Of a stretch of 42,343 nucleotides of DNA, positions 23,834 through 33,660 are shown piece by piece. The stretch comes from Purshia tridentata (Eukaryota > Streptophyta > Magnoliopsida > Rosales > Rosaceae). The stretch's first letter is position 1. Each line of letters opens with the position of its first letter. Location: NCBI GenBank assembly GCA_003254885.1, contig QANT01008153.1, positions 1 to 42,343 of the forward strand. The letters run 5' to 3'. Both the position numbers and the translations under genes were made by a program. Under the pieces are notes generated by a model, which saw only the letters and a list, made by a program, of their open reading frames with translations, had not been told where the DNA came from and made no database searches.

Positions 23834-24655
23834 TTAAGTATTTTGTCCATTCTCAATACCTAAGCCATATAAGACACCAGCATACTTCTCCAAAGAACCA
23901 CTAAAGAAACCCTCTTTCAATTTTCTGAATGTACAAGATGTGAGCAAACTATCGGAACCTGCCTGGTGACAAATACCAACTCTCTCCACTTCCAACAATT
24001 CCGCGAGCTTGTTCAATCCACCATGAAGACTATTGCAGAACTTCATCAGATGCTTGATATCATATACTGTCGGGAAGTAAATATTGATCAAATTAAAGAA
24101 CTCCATTTGCGTATCAGGCAAGTTCTGGCACGTCAAAACCTTTAGCAAGTACCCAAAATCATACCCACTATGGAAAGTGACCCAATGCACACTATCATTC
24201 AATACAATCCCAGAAGACATTAAGAGCTCGCCAAACCACTTTGCATCGATACCCTTTTCATTGTTTTTCTTGAAATCAATGCCGCTTTGGCGTAAGAGCT
24301 CAATGGAATCATTGGCAAAAACATCCTCGTTTAGATTGAATTCGCAGAAATTAAACTGCCATATGCAGTATTTATCAGTTCCACAAGTGGGCAAGTTCCC
24401 CTGCTCATCCGAAAACGTGAGACCCAGCTGAATCAACTTGAGCATATCCACATTGTCCTTCAAGGTCTGGTAATGGTAGTCATAGCTGTTCTTGAAATTG
24501 CCCACGGGACGAAGAACGATCCCCGGAAACTCGGTGTCCATGGCAACATAAGGGTAGTCGTCGACAATTTTTCGTATCAAAGCGAACTCCTCCTCCAGAT
24601 TGTCGTTCCACACCTCACGAATTTGGATCGAATCGCTTTTCGGTAAGAGCGGCAT
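23834..24655 (-). CDS. CAF1: CAF1/POP2 deadenylase (CCR4-NOT subunit)
   Basis: Single-exon gene of 273 residues, the usual length for plant CAF1 proteins. I chose the ATG at 24655 ([16 protein letters not shown]) because the family starts with this block; the 20 codons upstream begin at a non-ATG codon. The DEDD exonuclease catalytic set is complete: Asp40 and Glu42 (AMDTEFPG), Asp166 ([11 protein letters not shown]), Asp235 ([11 protein letters not shown]) with His230 five residues before it (DEDD-h subclass). CAF1 trims poly(A) tails 3'-to-5' as a catalytic subunit of CCR4-NOT in the cytoplasm and is commonly stress-responsive in plants. The upstream region (24656-24960) looks like an untranslated leader, with a possible 5' UTR intron (donor near 24953, acceptor near 24815). 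No lesion is seen. Confidence 0.96.
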   Translation of the reverse strand: MPLLPKSDSIQIREVWNDNLEEEFALIRKIVDDYPYVAMDTEFPGIVLRPVGNFKNSYDYHYQTLKDNVDMLKLIQLGLTFSDEQGNLPTCGTDKYCIWQFNFCEFNLNEDVFANDSIELLRQSGIDFKKNNEKGIDAKWFGELLMSSGIVLNDSVHWVTFHSGYDFGYLLKVLTCQNLPDTQMEFFNLINIYFPTVYDIKHLMKFCNSLHGGLNKLAELLEVERVGICHQAGSDSLLTSCTFRKLKEGFFSGSLEKYAGVLYGLGIENGQNT

Positions 24656-24959
24656 TCCTTGGCGAAAACCCACAAAGAAATTTCGACTATAAACCGCGAG
24701 ACTTGAAAGACCCAAGTCACCAATTCAACCAAATACGCATTTAACACTCCAAAGAGACCCACTTGAATCAAACCGGATCCGTATGAACCCAGATGATTTT
24801 GCTACAGAGCAATTGAAAATGATTCGAGCCCATCAAAATTCATTAAACAAAAATAACAAATTTTGATAATCGATCGCAAATTACATTAAATTGAAAAACA
24901 AAAAAACCTAAATAGGCAAAAATGATAAGATAAATGTGAAGGAAGTTACACCAACCTCA

Positions 24960-26090
24960 AATCAATGGAACATTAGCATTGCATGACAAAGCCCAAAATG
25001 GAGATACGAATTTGTGTTGAAGATTTGCTTCAAATATATATTTGCCGTACGGCGGCCCAGAGGAATGAGAGATATTTTGTGAATGATCTGTGCGTTCGAA
25101 ATAATGTCGATACTCTGATTTTATTTTTTCTGTTTTTTTTTTTTTTTGTCTTTTGTGTTTTTGGTTTGTTCTTGCTAGCGAACGAGAGGCAAGGAAGAAG
25201 GAACAAACAGGGGGAATGAAACCCAAAACGGTAATATAAACGCCAAAGGAAAACGAAAATGTTCGGAGAAAATTGAAAAAAAAAAATAGAAATTGCGGGA
25301 ATTACTGGCAGGTTACGGTGGGACCCGTAGTTCAGTTTTTCCGGTTGTGTGGTGGAAGGAGGCGGCAGGTGAAATGTTATTCATCTTTTTTTTTATTATT
25401 TAATTTTATAATGTATTTTTATAATTATAAATTTATAGGTATTTTTGTTCATTCACTATTGAACCCTATTAAACTCATTCTCTAACATTTCCTTCCTTTT
25501 TTTCTCGACATACTTATCGAACTCATTCCTTCTTCAGCCATTTCATATTGGAGGTAGAGATGACAAGGAAAGTTGAGGGGCGAAGGAGTCTAATTGAGGC
25601 CAATAAGGGTTATGATCAATAGTGAAAAATGGATGAAAATGCACATCAAATTTAATGGATTGTTAAAAAAATCTGATAGTGGGAGTATATTAATAGAAAG
25701 AATGAAAAGTTGAGGAGGATTGAGAGCCAAATTATATATATAGGACAAAACTGCAAACTTGGGTTATAGTTCGAAGACTATTGCTAAAATTTTCCCTAGC
25801 TTGTTATAAAATAGTTCGGGTAAAAGTGAAACTTTGACCAGACTATAATAATTAAAATTATAGTTTGGCCAACTGTTTCTTTCATTCTTATATGTATGAT
25901 GTAATTATACAATTATTGATAGATGGCTATGATTAGGAGGCAAATAAGTCAATATTTGAGCAACTAGTGTGTGAAGGTATATTTATGCATTTAAAAATGG
26001 GAGAAAACTGCAATTATTTGTCATGATTTTTTATAGCAACGTGAGAACTTGGTGAAATAGTGGGTTCTTTTTTGGTCTGAAGGTGAAGGG
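24960..26090. other. CAF1 upstream region and intergenic DNA
   Basis: The part near CAF1 probably carries its promoter. The remainder is AT-rich intergenic DNA. I see no gene: the frames here begin at non-ATG codons or are low-complexity. Confidence 0.45.
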
Positions 26091-27075
26091 TGGGTGTTTG
26101 GGGATAACGCCCCCAATTCGAGTCAATGGTCAACAACTCGGGCCACGTGGGGTTTCGGATTCGACTTCCGTCTCGCCGCCTTCCGACAACGGTCCATCAG
26201 CACGACTCCTTCGGATCGGATCGTGTTACTGATCCGATCCGAACCAGTCTTATCAAAGGTCATCACCCGAGGCAAAGCCTGTAACACACAAGTTATTTGG
26301 ACCGAATGTCACGTTCGGATCGGAGTAGGTCCGAACCGTGTTTCTTCAACCAACGACCTATTCGGCTACTGTGTCATCTTTCTATGTTCGGATCGGATTA
26401 AATTGCCTTCCGATCAAAACTCTGCCTGGAAGGATCAAGCACCCGCGCGGGTCGACCACCTCTGGAGGCACCACTCGGATCGAATTGGTCATTCTCAACT
26501 CATCCTATTCCGAGCCGAGCACAAACCTGGATGGCAGTTATTGCGCCTGACACTCCGAAGGTAACTTTATGCTTTGCATTTATGGCTTACCAACTCTGCA
26601 TTGCTTTCCATTAAATGCATGAGACTTCCAGCCCTTCAGCAGCCATCCCTCTTGCATTAAATGGAAAATCTGTCAGTAATCCAGCCTGTTCTGCAAACAT
26701 AGCCTCTGAAGTCTATGATCAAGCCATGATCACACCTACAATCCAGCCAAAATATCTCAATCCCTTTGCCTATAAGTAAGGGCAAAACCACAAGGCAAAG
26801 GGACACAGAAAAGTATGAGAAAACTAGCCAAAGCCCTGAAGAAACTTACCTAGAAACTTTACCTCTTTTCCTTCATCTTCTTCCTTGCACTTCTCTGACT
26901 TTGCCATCGGAGTACCTCCGGCCGGTACCGCACCGGTGCTCTTTTCTGTTCATTGTGCAGGAAGAAACTCAGAGATTTGTTGACTCGCTCGGATCGTCCA
27001 CTCGGTCGCTCGACTCGCCACGTCACCAACAATCTGCATTTAAGTTTTGTGTAAAGGTCATCGACAGATCTTTGC
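26091..27075 (+). mobile_element. Probable Ty3/gypsy LTR remnant
   Basis: This ~1-kb block differs sharply in composition from its surroundings (GC-richer, many CGGATCGG motifs). It starts TGTTTGGGGATAACGCCCCC, a typical LTR start, and contains a promoter-like CCTATAAGTAAGGG (about 26769) followed by leader-like sequence. Near 27065-27090 the sequence TTTGCATCAACTGTGGG resembles a degraded version of the TTGGCGCC-xx-CTGTGGG region that follows many plant gypsy LTRs (Tat-type in particular). No gag-pol frame follows, so only an LTR and the first bases of the interior survive. Boundaries are approximate, no target duplication was found, and the frames inside are not taken as genes. Confidence 0.5.
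26210..26243. repeat. Perfect 13-bp palindromic hairpin
   Basis: TTCGGATCGGATC (26210-26222) is followed after 8 bases by its exact reverse complement (26231-26243). Related TTCGGATCGGA motifs recur near 26313 and 26388 within the same LTR-like block. Confidence 0.9.
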
Positions 27076-27312
27076 ATCAACTGTGGGTTCAAAAGTACGA
27101 GTGTATGTATGTAATTGGTTGGAGTGCATTTGAACTTTGAAGGTCCACCTGGAGTCCACCCATGCCATGGGGGCTGGAATGTTTTGTTTTTTTCTGTTGC
27201 ACATATAAATAGTTTTCAATTAAGTTGATCAACTAAATTAGCTGGAGCCAAACAGTACCGTATTGTACAGGACAAACGACCCAATATATATATAACCGCG
27301 CAGAGGAAGAAA

Positions 27313-30300
27313 CAGCTGGTTTCAGTAACTTACCATTACATAGAAGGAGAGGTGAGATTCGTTTTGGATGTCAAGAAAGAAGTTGCAACATTCACCAGCC
27401 ATCTTGAAGCTATTCAAGCTGTGCTCGAGGACGCAGAGAAGAGGCAAGTGAAGGAGACCAGTGTCAGGAATTGGTTGGATAAGCTTACAGATGTATCGTA
27501 CGAGTTGGACCAAGTGCTGGATGAGTGTAACACTCAAATTCTGAAACAACAAGTTGAGATACAAGAAAAACACGGTGATCAAAATTCTGCTCTTTCTAAA
27601 AACAAGAAGAAGGTATATTCCTACATTCCCTCCCATTGCTTTTGCTTTGGTCAAGTCAGTCGGGTAACAGTTCGTCGTGACATTGCTCATAAGATAAAAG
27701 ATATGAATGATAGGTTAACTATGATTGCCGAGGAGAAAAAAATGTATAACTTTAAGTGCATAGAAAGAGTCATTGAACAACCTGAACGAAAAAAGACTAC
27801 ATCTTTTGTCGATATGTCTATGATATTTGGTCGAGAATACGAAAAGGATTTTCTAGTGAGTAAGCCGTTGAGTGAGAGTAGTCAAGAAGAAAGAGGACCC
27901 CGAGGACCCCGAGGACCCCTTGTCATCCCCATCATAGGGATGGGAGGAATGGGGAAGACAACTCTTGCCCAACTAGCCTTTAATGATGAAAATGTCAAAG
28001 TCCATTTTGAGAAGAGAAGATGGGTTTTGTGTGTCAGACCTTTTTGATGAGATCAAGATTGCCCAAGCTATCATTGAAGGTCTCAATGGAAGTAATATCC
28101 CATATTCACATGAGTTGCAAACTTTGTTGCAATATATGCTATTGAGGGTAAGAAGTTCCTTATTGTCCTAGATGATGTGTGGTGCTCAAACATTGATCAT
28201 AAGTGGGAACAATTGAAAGAAACTCTAAATAATGGTGCTACAGGTAGTAGAATATTGGTTACCACACGCAAAGAGGAGGTTGCTATCACCATGGAAGCAA
28301 CCACTCGCTTGATCCATTTGAAGGAGTTGAGTGAAAAAAATTGTTTGTCATTATTTTATCACATGGCATTTTTGGACAAGGGAAAAGACGAGTATAAAGG
28401 TTTTGAAGGTATTGGTAATGAAATTGTGAAAAAAGGTAAGGGTTTGCCTCTTGCTGCAAGAACTTTAGGTAGTCGTATGCGTTATAAAAAAACAAGGAAA
28501 GACTGGCAAGATGTATTGGATAGTAAGATATGGGAATTAGACGAGGTTGAGTACCAAGTTTTCTAGCCATTATTACTAAGTTATTATGATTTGGGTTCAG
28601 CCACCAAACGTTGTCTTTTGTATTGTACTATCTTTCTAAAAGATCAAATGCTTCAAAGAGATAATTTGATTGAGTTGTGGATGTCACAAGATTATCTTAC
28701 TTTGAAAGGAAAGAAAGAAAAGGAAAATTTTGGCCAAACAGTTTTTGATAGCTTAGTCATGCGGTCCTTTTTCCAAGATTTTAGTGTAGATGGTGATGGA
28801 AATATAATTGCCTACAAAATGCATGATATTGTGCATGACTTTGTGCAATTTCTCAACAAAAATGAGTGTTTCATTACCGAGGCTACGAGTCTTAATGACT
28901 TAATTGAGTTATCGAGTGATAAGAGTCGCCATTTAACTGTAAAGATTGCAGCCAATGTTCCATTTCAGTTTTCTTTTTCATTTCAGAATTACAAAAGTTT
29001 ACGTACTCTCACAATTCTAGATTCGAAAATTTCTCCCTTACATCGTGATTTTATCTTACAATTAAAATGTCTTAGGACATTGAATTTGAGTGATAATCAC
29101 ATCAATGAACTTCCAGAGGAGATTGGTGGATTGGTACATTTGAGGTATCTTAATTTATCGTATAATCAATATTTGAAGGAATTACCCGACACTATATGTA
29201 ATTTGTACAATCTGCAAACTTTGTGCCTCGTCAAGTGCGACGGACTTGGAAGACTACCTGAGGCCATGGGAAAACTGATAAACTTAAGGCATCTTCATAT
29301 TGAGTACTGTTATGGACTAAACTACTTGCCAAAAGGGATTGGGAAATTAACAAGCTTGAGAACTCTAGATTGGTGTCCTGTATTTGGTGGCGACAACAAT
29401 GAAGCATTCAAGTTAGGAGATCTGAAAACGTTGGACCACCTTCAGGGGAGGCTTCATATACGGGGGTTTGGGGTGGTGAAAGATGCAAATGAGGCTGAGA
29501 AAGCACAATTGGGGAACAAAAAAAACCTTGTGGAACTGGTACTTAAATTTTGGGATGGAGAGAATGAGCATGGAAATAGCGATGAAGAAAAACTGAATTT
29601 CTTGCAACCACATCAAAATTTAGAATATTTAGGGATTTTTTATTACAGTGGCACTATTGTCTCTCGCAATTGGTTGATGTCATTGCACAATTTGACGCAC
29701 CTTGATCTTACCCAATGGAGTAATTGTGAAAGTTTGCCTGCATTGGGGAGATTGTGTTGGGAATAAATCCCCTCGCCACAACAAATATTAAATATGGAAG
29801 AATAAAATACACAAGCCAATAAAAGAAAACAAGAGAGCACCAAGAACTTAACGTGGTTCGGCAAAATCCTGCCTACGTCCACGAAGAGTTTCCTTCACCA
29901 TGAGAGAAATAACCTTTGTACAAGAATTACACTCAAGAGTTTAATCCCAAACCCGAGCCCTTGTACCCAATAGGATACACCCCTTGTACACCCTCTCTCA
30001 ACTAGAAGATTACTCTACCCAAGCCTTGCCCTCTCACACACAACTCCCTTAGTGAACTCTCACACTTTGAGTTGAAGACCTTGAGAAGACAACTTGCTTA
30101 AATTGCCTTAATCTTAAATGCCAAGCCTCATCCTCCTTTTATAGCCATGGATGGATCCTTCTAGCAACTTGGAGAAAAGTCCACCACCCAAGCCTTGTAG
30201 AATTCTCTACAAACTTCTTGAATTTTAGCCAATTTGCACTAACTAGAAAGAAGTAGAAGATTCTAGGTTATCAAATGCAAGTGCTAGCCACCAAAATATC

Positions 30301-30893
30301 TTTGCAAATCATTGGCTGGAAAATCATGCCCAATATTCTAAATATGGAATTATCTAGAATAAGAGCATTAATTCCAAGTATACCCAGCCATCATGAACCA
30401 AAGAATATTCTAGATCTTCAAATAAACCTCATGGGCTGGACCAATCCCAACAGATTGGAGTCCCTTGAAAAACTAAGGATACAATCGATGCCTAGTGTGA
30501 GAAAGGTTGGAGTTGAATTTTTTGGGAATAGAAACAGAAACTCAAACATCTTCAAATTCATCCTCACATACTTTATTTCCACAATTGAAAACGCTAAACA
30601 TTCTAGAAATGGAATCATGGGAAGAGTGGGAAGGCGTGGGAGGGTGGAGGGCAGAGGAGGATTCTAAAATTAATAATGCCAAGGCTTTCTTTATTAGCAT
30701 TTTTTGATTGATGTCTCCTAAAAACATTGCCGGACTGAATAAATTGTGGATGAATCAATGTCCAATTCTTGAAGCAGGCTGTCGAAAAGGCATAGGAAAT
30801 GAGTGGCCAAAGATTTCTCACATCCCAACAATCATTGTTAATTATACGTATGTTCAAAAAGATGGAGTTGAGATCCTGGAAGACGAAACTTGA
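27313..30893 (+). pseudogene. CC-NBS-LRR (CNL) resistance-gene relic
   Basis: The segment encodes a coiled-coil region ([30 protein letters not shown]), then NB-ARC and LRR. Motifs in order: P-loop GMGGMGKTT (27937-27963), kinase-2 FLIVLDDVW (about 28156-28182), RNBS-B GSRILVTTRKE, GLPL-type GLPLAARTLG, RNBS-D-like CLLYCTIFLKD, MHD in YKMHDIVHDF, then leucine-rich repeats and a conserved C-terminal block (CPILEAG, WPKISHIP). Lesions seen: no in-frame ATG between the upstream stop (27226) and the CC region; an extra T in the run 28025-28028 that breaks RNBS-A; a small out-of-frame deletion near 28134-28138; an in-frame TAG at 28564-28566; a 698-bp solo LTR inside the LRR exon; an extra T in 30518-30523; further frame loss near 30670-30720. 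A 9-bp unit (GGACCCCGA) repeated before the P-loop encodes RGPRGPRGP. The family are intracellular immune receptors; this copy cannot encode a full one. Confidence 0.94.
29755..30452 (+). mobile_element. Solo LTR inserted in the CNL LRR exon
   Basis: The 698-bp element starts TGTTGGGA and ends TCCCAACA, a perfect 8-bp terminal inversion with the canonical TG...CA ends. It is flanked by an exact 5-bp target duplication, GATTG (29750-29754 and 30453-30457). Removing the element and one GATTG restores the open LRR frame across the junction (LPALGRL then ESLEKLR). The interior includes AACGTGGTTCGGC, common in plant copia-type LTRs. There is no internal coding region, so it is a solo LTR left by recombination between two LTRs. 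Strand is inferred from the AACGTGGTTCGGC orientation and is uncertain. Confidence 0.93.
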
Positions 30894-30896
30894 CAC

Positions 30897-32213
30897 AAAC
30901 TATGACTATATCATATGATGATTCTGTTGGGTGTGCTGAAGTTTCATCCATCTCTTCTGGTAATTGAGCTCTTCTTCATTCTATTATGTATTTAATTTAA
31001 TGTTCATTTACCATATTTACTTTTCATTTGCAAACATCTTCAGATTTCCTTGTTTCTGTGTTTTTGATCAAATAGATAATGGGTAGACATCATACAATTC
31101 ACTACACAATCTTCCATATATGGAAGGTATTTTTCCCTTGTGTACAATTACTCAAAGTTACTTCATTAGGATATGTATATTTATACATCATAATTATGAT
31201 CGATCCCATTCATCTTCCACTAGAACAGGCATGCAGAAGTAATGAGTGTGAAGACAATGGGATCTTGATAAAGGGAGGAGATCGTGAAGGTCTCACAATA
31301 AAGCCTTGCTGCTTTTTTTTTTTTTTTTGCTGAGGATCGTAAACATCCCCAAACTCATGGCTTCACCTTCAGGCAACATCTCAACACCAACACTGATGGA
31401 AAGCCAGAGAGTCGTTCTACAATTTTTGTTCTATTTCTTCAACTCACAGGTAACTGCAGGGCTGTCTAATATATTATGATTTTATGATATGGAAAATTTA
31501 AGTAATTTTTAATTCATGCATGCTTAAACTATATGTGTGTGAATCAGAGAACTGTAATTAACTGCATTAGGCCCATTACCAAACACAATTCTGAATTATT
31601 CTTTTAAGTAGTAAATTAGAAATAGTATCAAATTGATTTTCTTTTTATTCAAGTTGCTGTATTCAAGTTATAGACGAGTGCTCCAATGTAGGACTAATGC
31701 TCAACAAATTTAACTCCAGCAGAAGAAACGCACAACTTCAATTCATCTTGAACCACATTAAATATATGGAGGAGGATTGGCAAGCGGTGGTACACCATCA
31801 AGAACATTGATCTTGCATTTTCTAGTTGCACCCATTTGACCGATACTGATTGATCAGGCTCTTAAATTAGATGGTAATTTCTTATCATGGTCATAAGTAA
31901 TCCTATGCCTATGTAATAGTTTTGAAGGCTGGTATTTGCACTTAATAGGTGTCACATTCTAATTTCATTAGTTAATTACTGGGTTTGATATCTAATTTCC
32001 ATGGAATTTGGAATGGGATTTTCTTATCTTAGTGCTGCTGAAGAACCTTTTTGTGGCATGGAGATTGGGAATCTCTCTTCTAGACACATGGAATGGGAGT
32101 CTCTCGTCTTTCAAAAGTGACTGACATGGAGTACAAGTTGTATGTGCTATTGACAATGGGGAAGCAGGTACCTTGATCAACTGTTGGCCGTACTTTTCAA
32201 GCTGTATATACTC
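30897..32213. other. CNL 3' flank and intergenic DNA
   Basis: Just after the CNL C-terminal block there are splice-like borders (TCTTCTGGTAATTG near 30955; ATCAAATAG near 31075). This is consistent with spliced 3' untranslated exons, as seen in related CNL genes. Beyond about 31450 the sequence is AT-rich with no recognisable gene. Confidence 0.4.
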
Positions 32214-32905
32214 CAGTGTTTTCAGATGCAAAAGCGTGAGGCGAGGCGTTTTTGGTCTCACATTGCAAGGCGTAAGCCTTGAGGCGTTAATGCGTAAGCC
32301 TTTCTGCTCGCTGCCCAGCCTAGCTGTTCGCCGCCCAGCCCAGTTGCTCGCCGCCCAGCCCAGCTGCTCGCCGCCCAGCCCAGCTGCTCGCCGCCCAGCC
32401 CAGCTGCTCGCCGCCCAGCCCAGCTACTCGCCTCCCAGCCTAGCTGCTCTCCCAGTCGCGCCCAGCCCAGCTGTTCTCCAAGTCACCGCCCAGCCCAGCT
32501 GCTGTCCAAGTCGTCACCCACCCAGCTGCTATCCAAGTCGCCGTCCAAGTCGCCGTCCAGCCCAGTCCAGTAGCTGTCCAAGTCGCCGCCCACCCAGCTG
32601 CTGCTGCCGACTAGAAGATGAGACTAGGTTACAGATCTAAACTTCAAGAATGAGTGAGTGCGGGAGTGATGAAGGGTCATAAGCTACCAGTCCAAACGCA
32701 TCGTTTTGGGCTGTCAGATTTAAAAAAAGAAGAAGCTCCAGATGCATTCGCACCTCACGCCTTTGACGCACCAGCGAGGCGAGGCGTACGCTTCCAGCAA
32801 AGGCGTTGCGCCTCTCAGGACTTTTGTCGAACAGGTGGAACGCCCTGGGCAGTGGCAGACTGCCTTGCTCTGATGCGCGCCTGGTGCTCGCCTCTGAAAA
32901 CACTG
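32214..32905. mobile_element. Non-autonomous TIR element carrying a minisatellite
   Basis: The left end CAGTGTTTTCAGA (32214-32226) and the reverse complement of the right end (32893-32905) are identical over 13 bp. Subterminal GAGGCGAGGCG-type motifs follow on both sides. The 692-bp interior is GC-rich and lacks a transposase. CAGTG ends suggest a hAT-type element, but the 8 bp on either side do not match, so the target duplication has mutated or the superfamily is different. Open frames inside are by-products of the repeat. Confidence 0.65.
32305..32444. repeat. 20-bp GC-rich minisatellite, 7 units
   Basis: Seven consecutive 20-bp units of consensus TGCTCGCCGCCCAGCCCAGC. Units 3 to 6 are near-identical and the outer ones carry one to three changes. 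Degenerate, longer related units (CCAAGTCGCCGCCCAGCCCAG) continue to about 32610. Confidence 0.95.
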
Positions 32906-33660
32906 ATTATAATGAGAGTTATTACATTCAAAAAGTAGGAGCACTTCTACATCGAAGATTTCGAGTAATTGAGCCATACCATTTCAATCTAAATGAGCAT
33001 TACCCATTCACAATGTCTCATATACATACACGTACATATAATTTACCAATTAAGTTGTACGAAAATACATGACATATAGTGACAACTTAATTAACACAAC
33101 ATCACAGTAATAAGTAGTACACTTAATTGGACTCTACCACAACATATAATATATATGACACCATGCATCGACCTAATTACCGTACATTATAATTATAATT
33201 GGGAACTCTATACGTTATTAATTGACAGTTGAGACCTCCATCAAAAAACCAAGTGAGTGCTGCCAAACCCTGATCACCACTGAAAGCAACTTGCGCAAAA
33301 AGCTTACTTAATTATTTCCAATTAACGCATTATGATTCTGGTTATGATCCCCACGCAGCAGCCTCTCCAACCTTTCAAGATGTGATCTATTCTAATATTT
33401 CTGCACGTATAGCGATCGAGAGAGAGAGAAAGTAGCTTTAATTCGACTCAGAACGAACCAAAAAAGATAACTAGGTAGCAAGCGAGCAAGCGAGAGGTGC
33501 AGAGAATCATCGACCGTCTGCAATCCAACAACCCCAGGCCATCCTCACCGTCCATCTGTCCATCCATTCTCATGCATGAAGGAGAGAGAGAACAAAAAAA
33601 GGTGGCAAACTGGCAATGCAACAGTGGGCTTGGTGATGCTGCACTGCCTTGTCTCTTACT
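32906..33660. other. Intergenic DNA and ABI3 3' UTR
   Basis: AT-rich sequence. The part from about 33380 to 33660, with a GA run near 33418-33430, is likely the 3' untranslated region of ABI3. No other gene is seen. Confidence 0.5.

Noticed and set aside
24656-24715. 20-residue N-terminal extension of CAF1
   Set aside because: It starts at TTG, and the family begins at the [11 protein letters not shown] block, so the ATG at 24655 is preferred.
26094-26564. 156-codon frame in GC-rich sequence
   Set aside because: It lies entirely in the LTR-like block, shows palindrome-derived content and has no recognisable domain.
30275-30667. 130-codon frame continuing into the CNL LRR
   Set aside because: Its ATG lies inside the solo LTR, and it leaves the LRR frame at the T-run 30518-30523; not a separate gene.
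32173-32640. 155-residue proline/serine/alanine-rich frame
   Set aside because: It is the translation of the 20-bp minisatellite and transposon ends; no start context, homology or conserved domain.
32206-32913. 8-bp target duplication around the CAGTG element
   Set aside because: The flanking octamers (ATATACTC-like and ATTATAAT) do not match well enough to claim a duplication.
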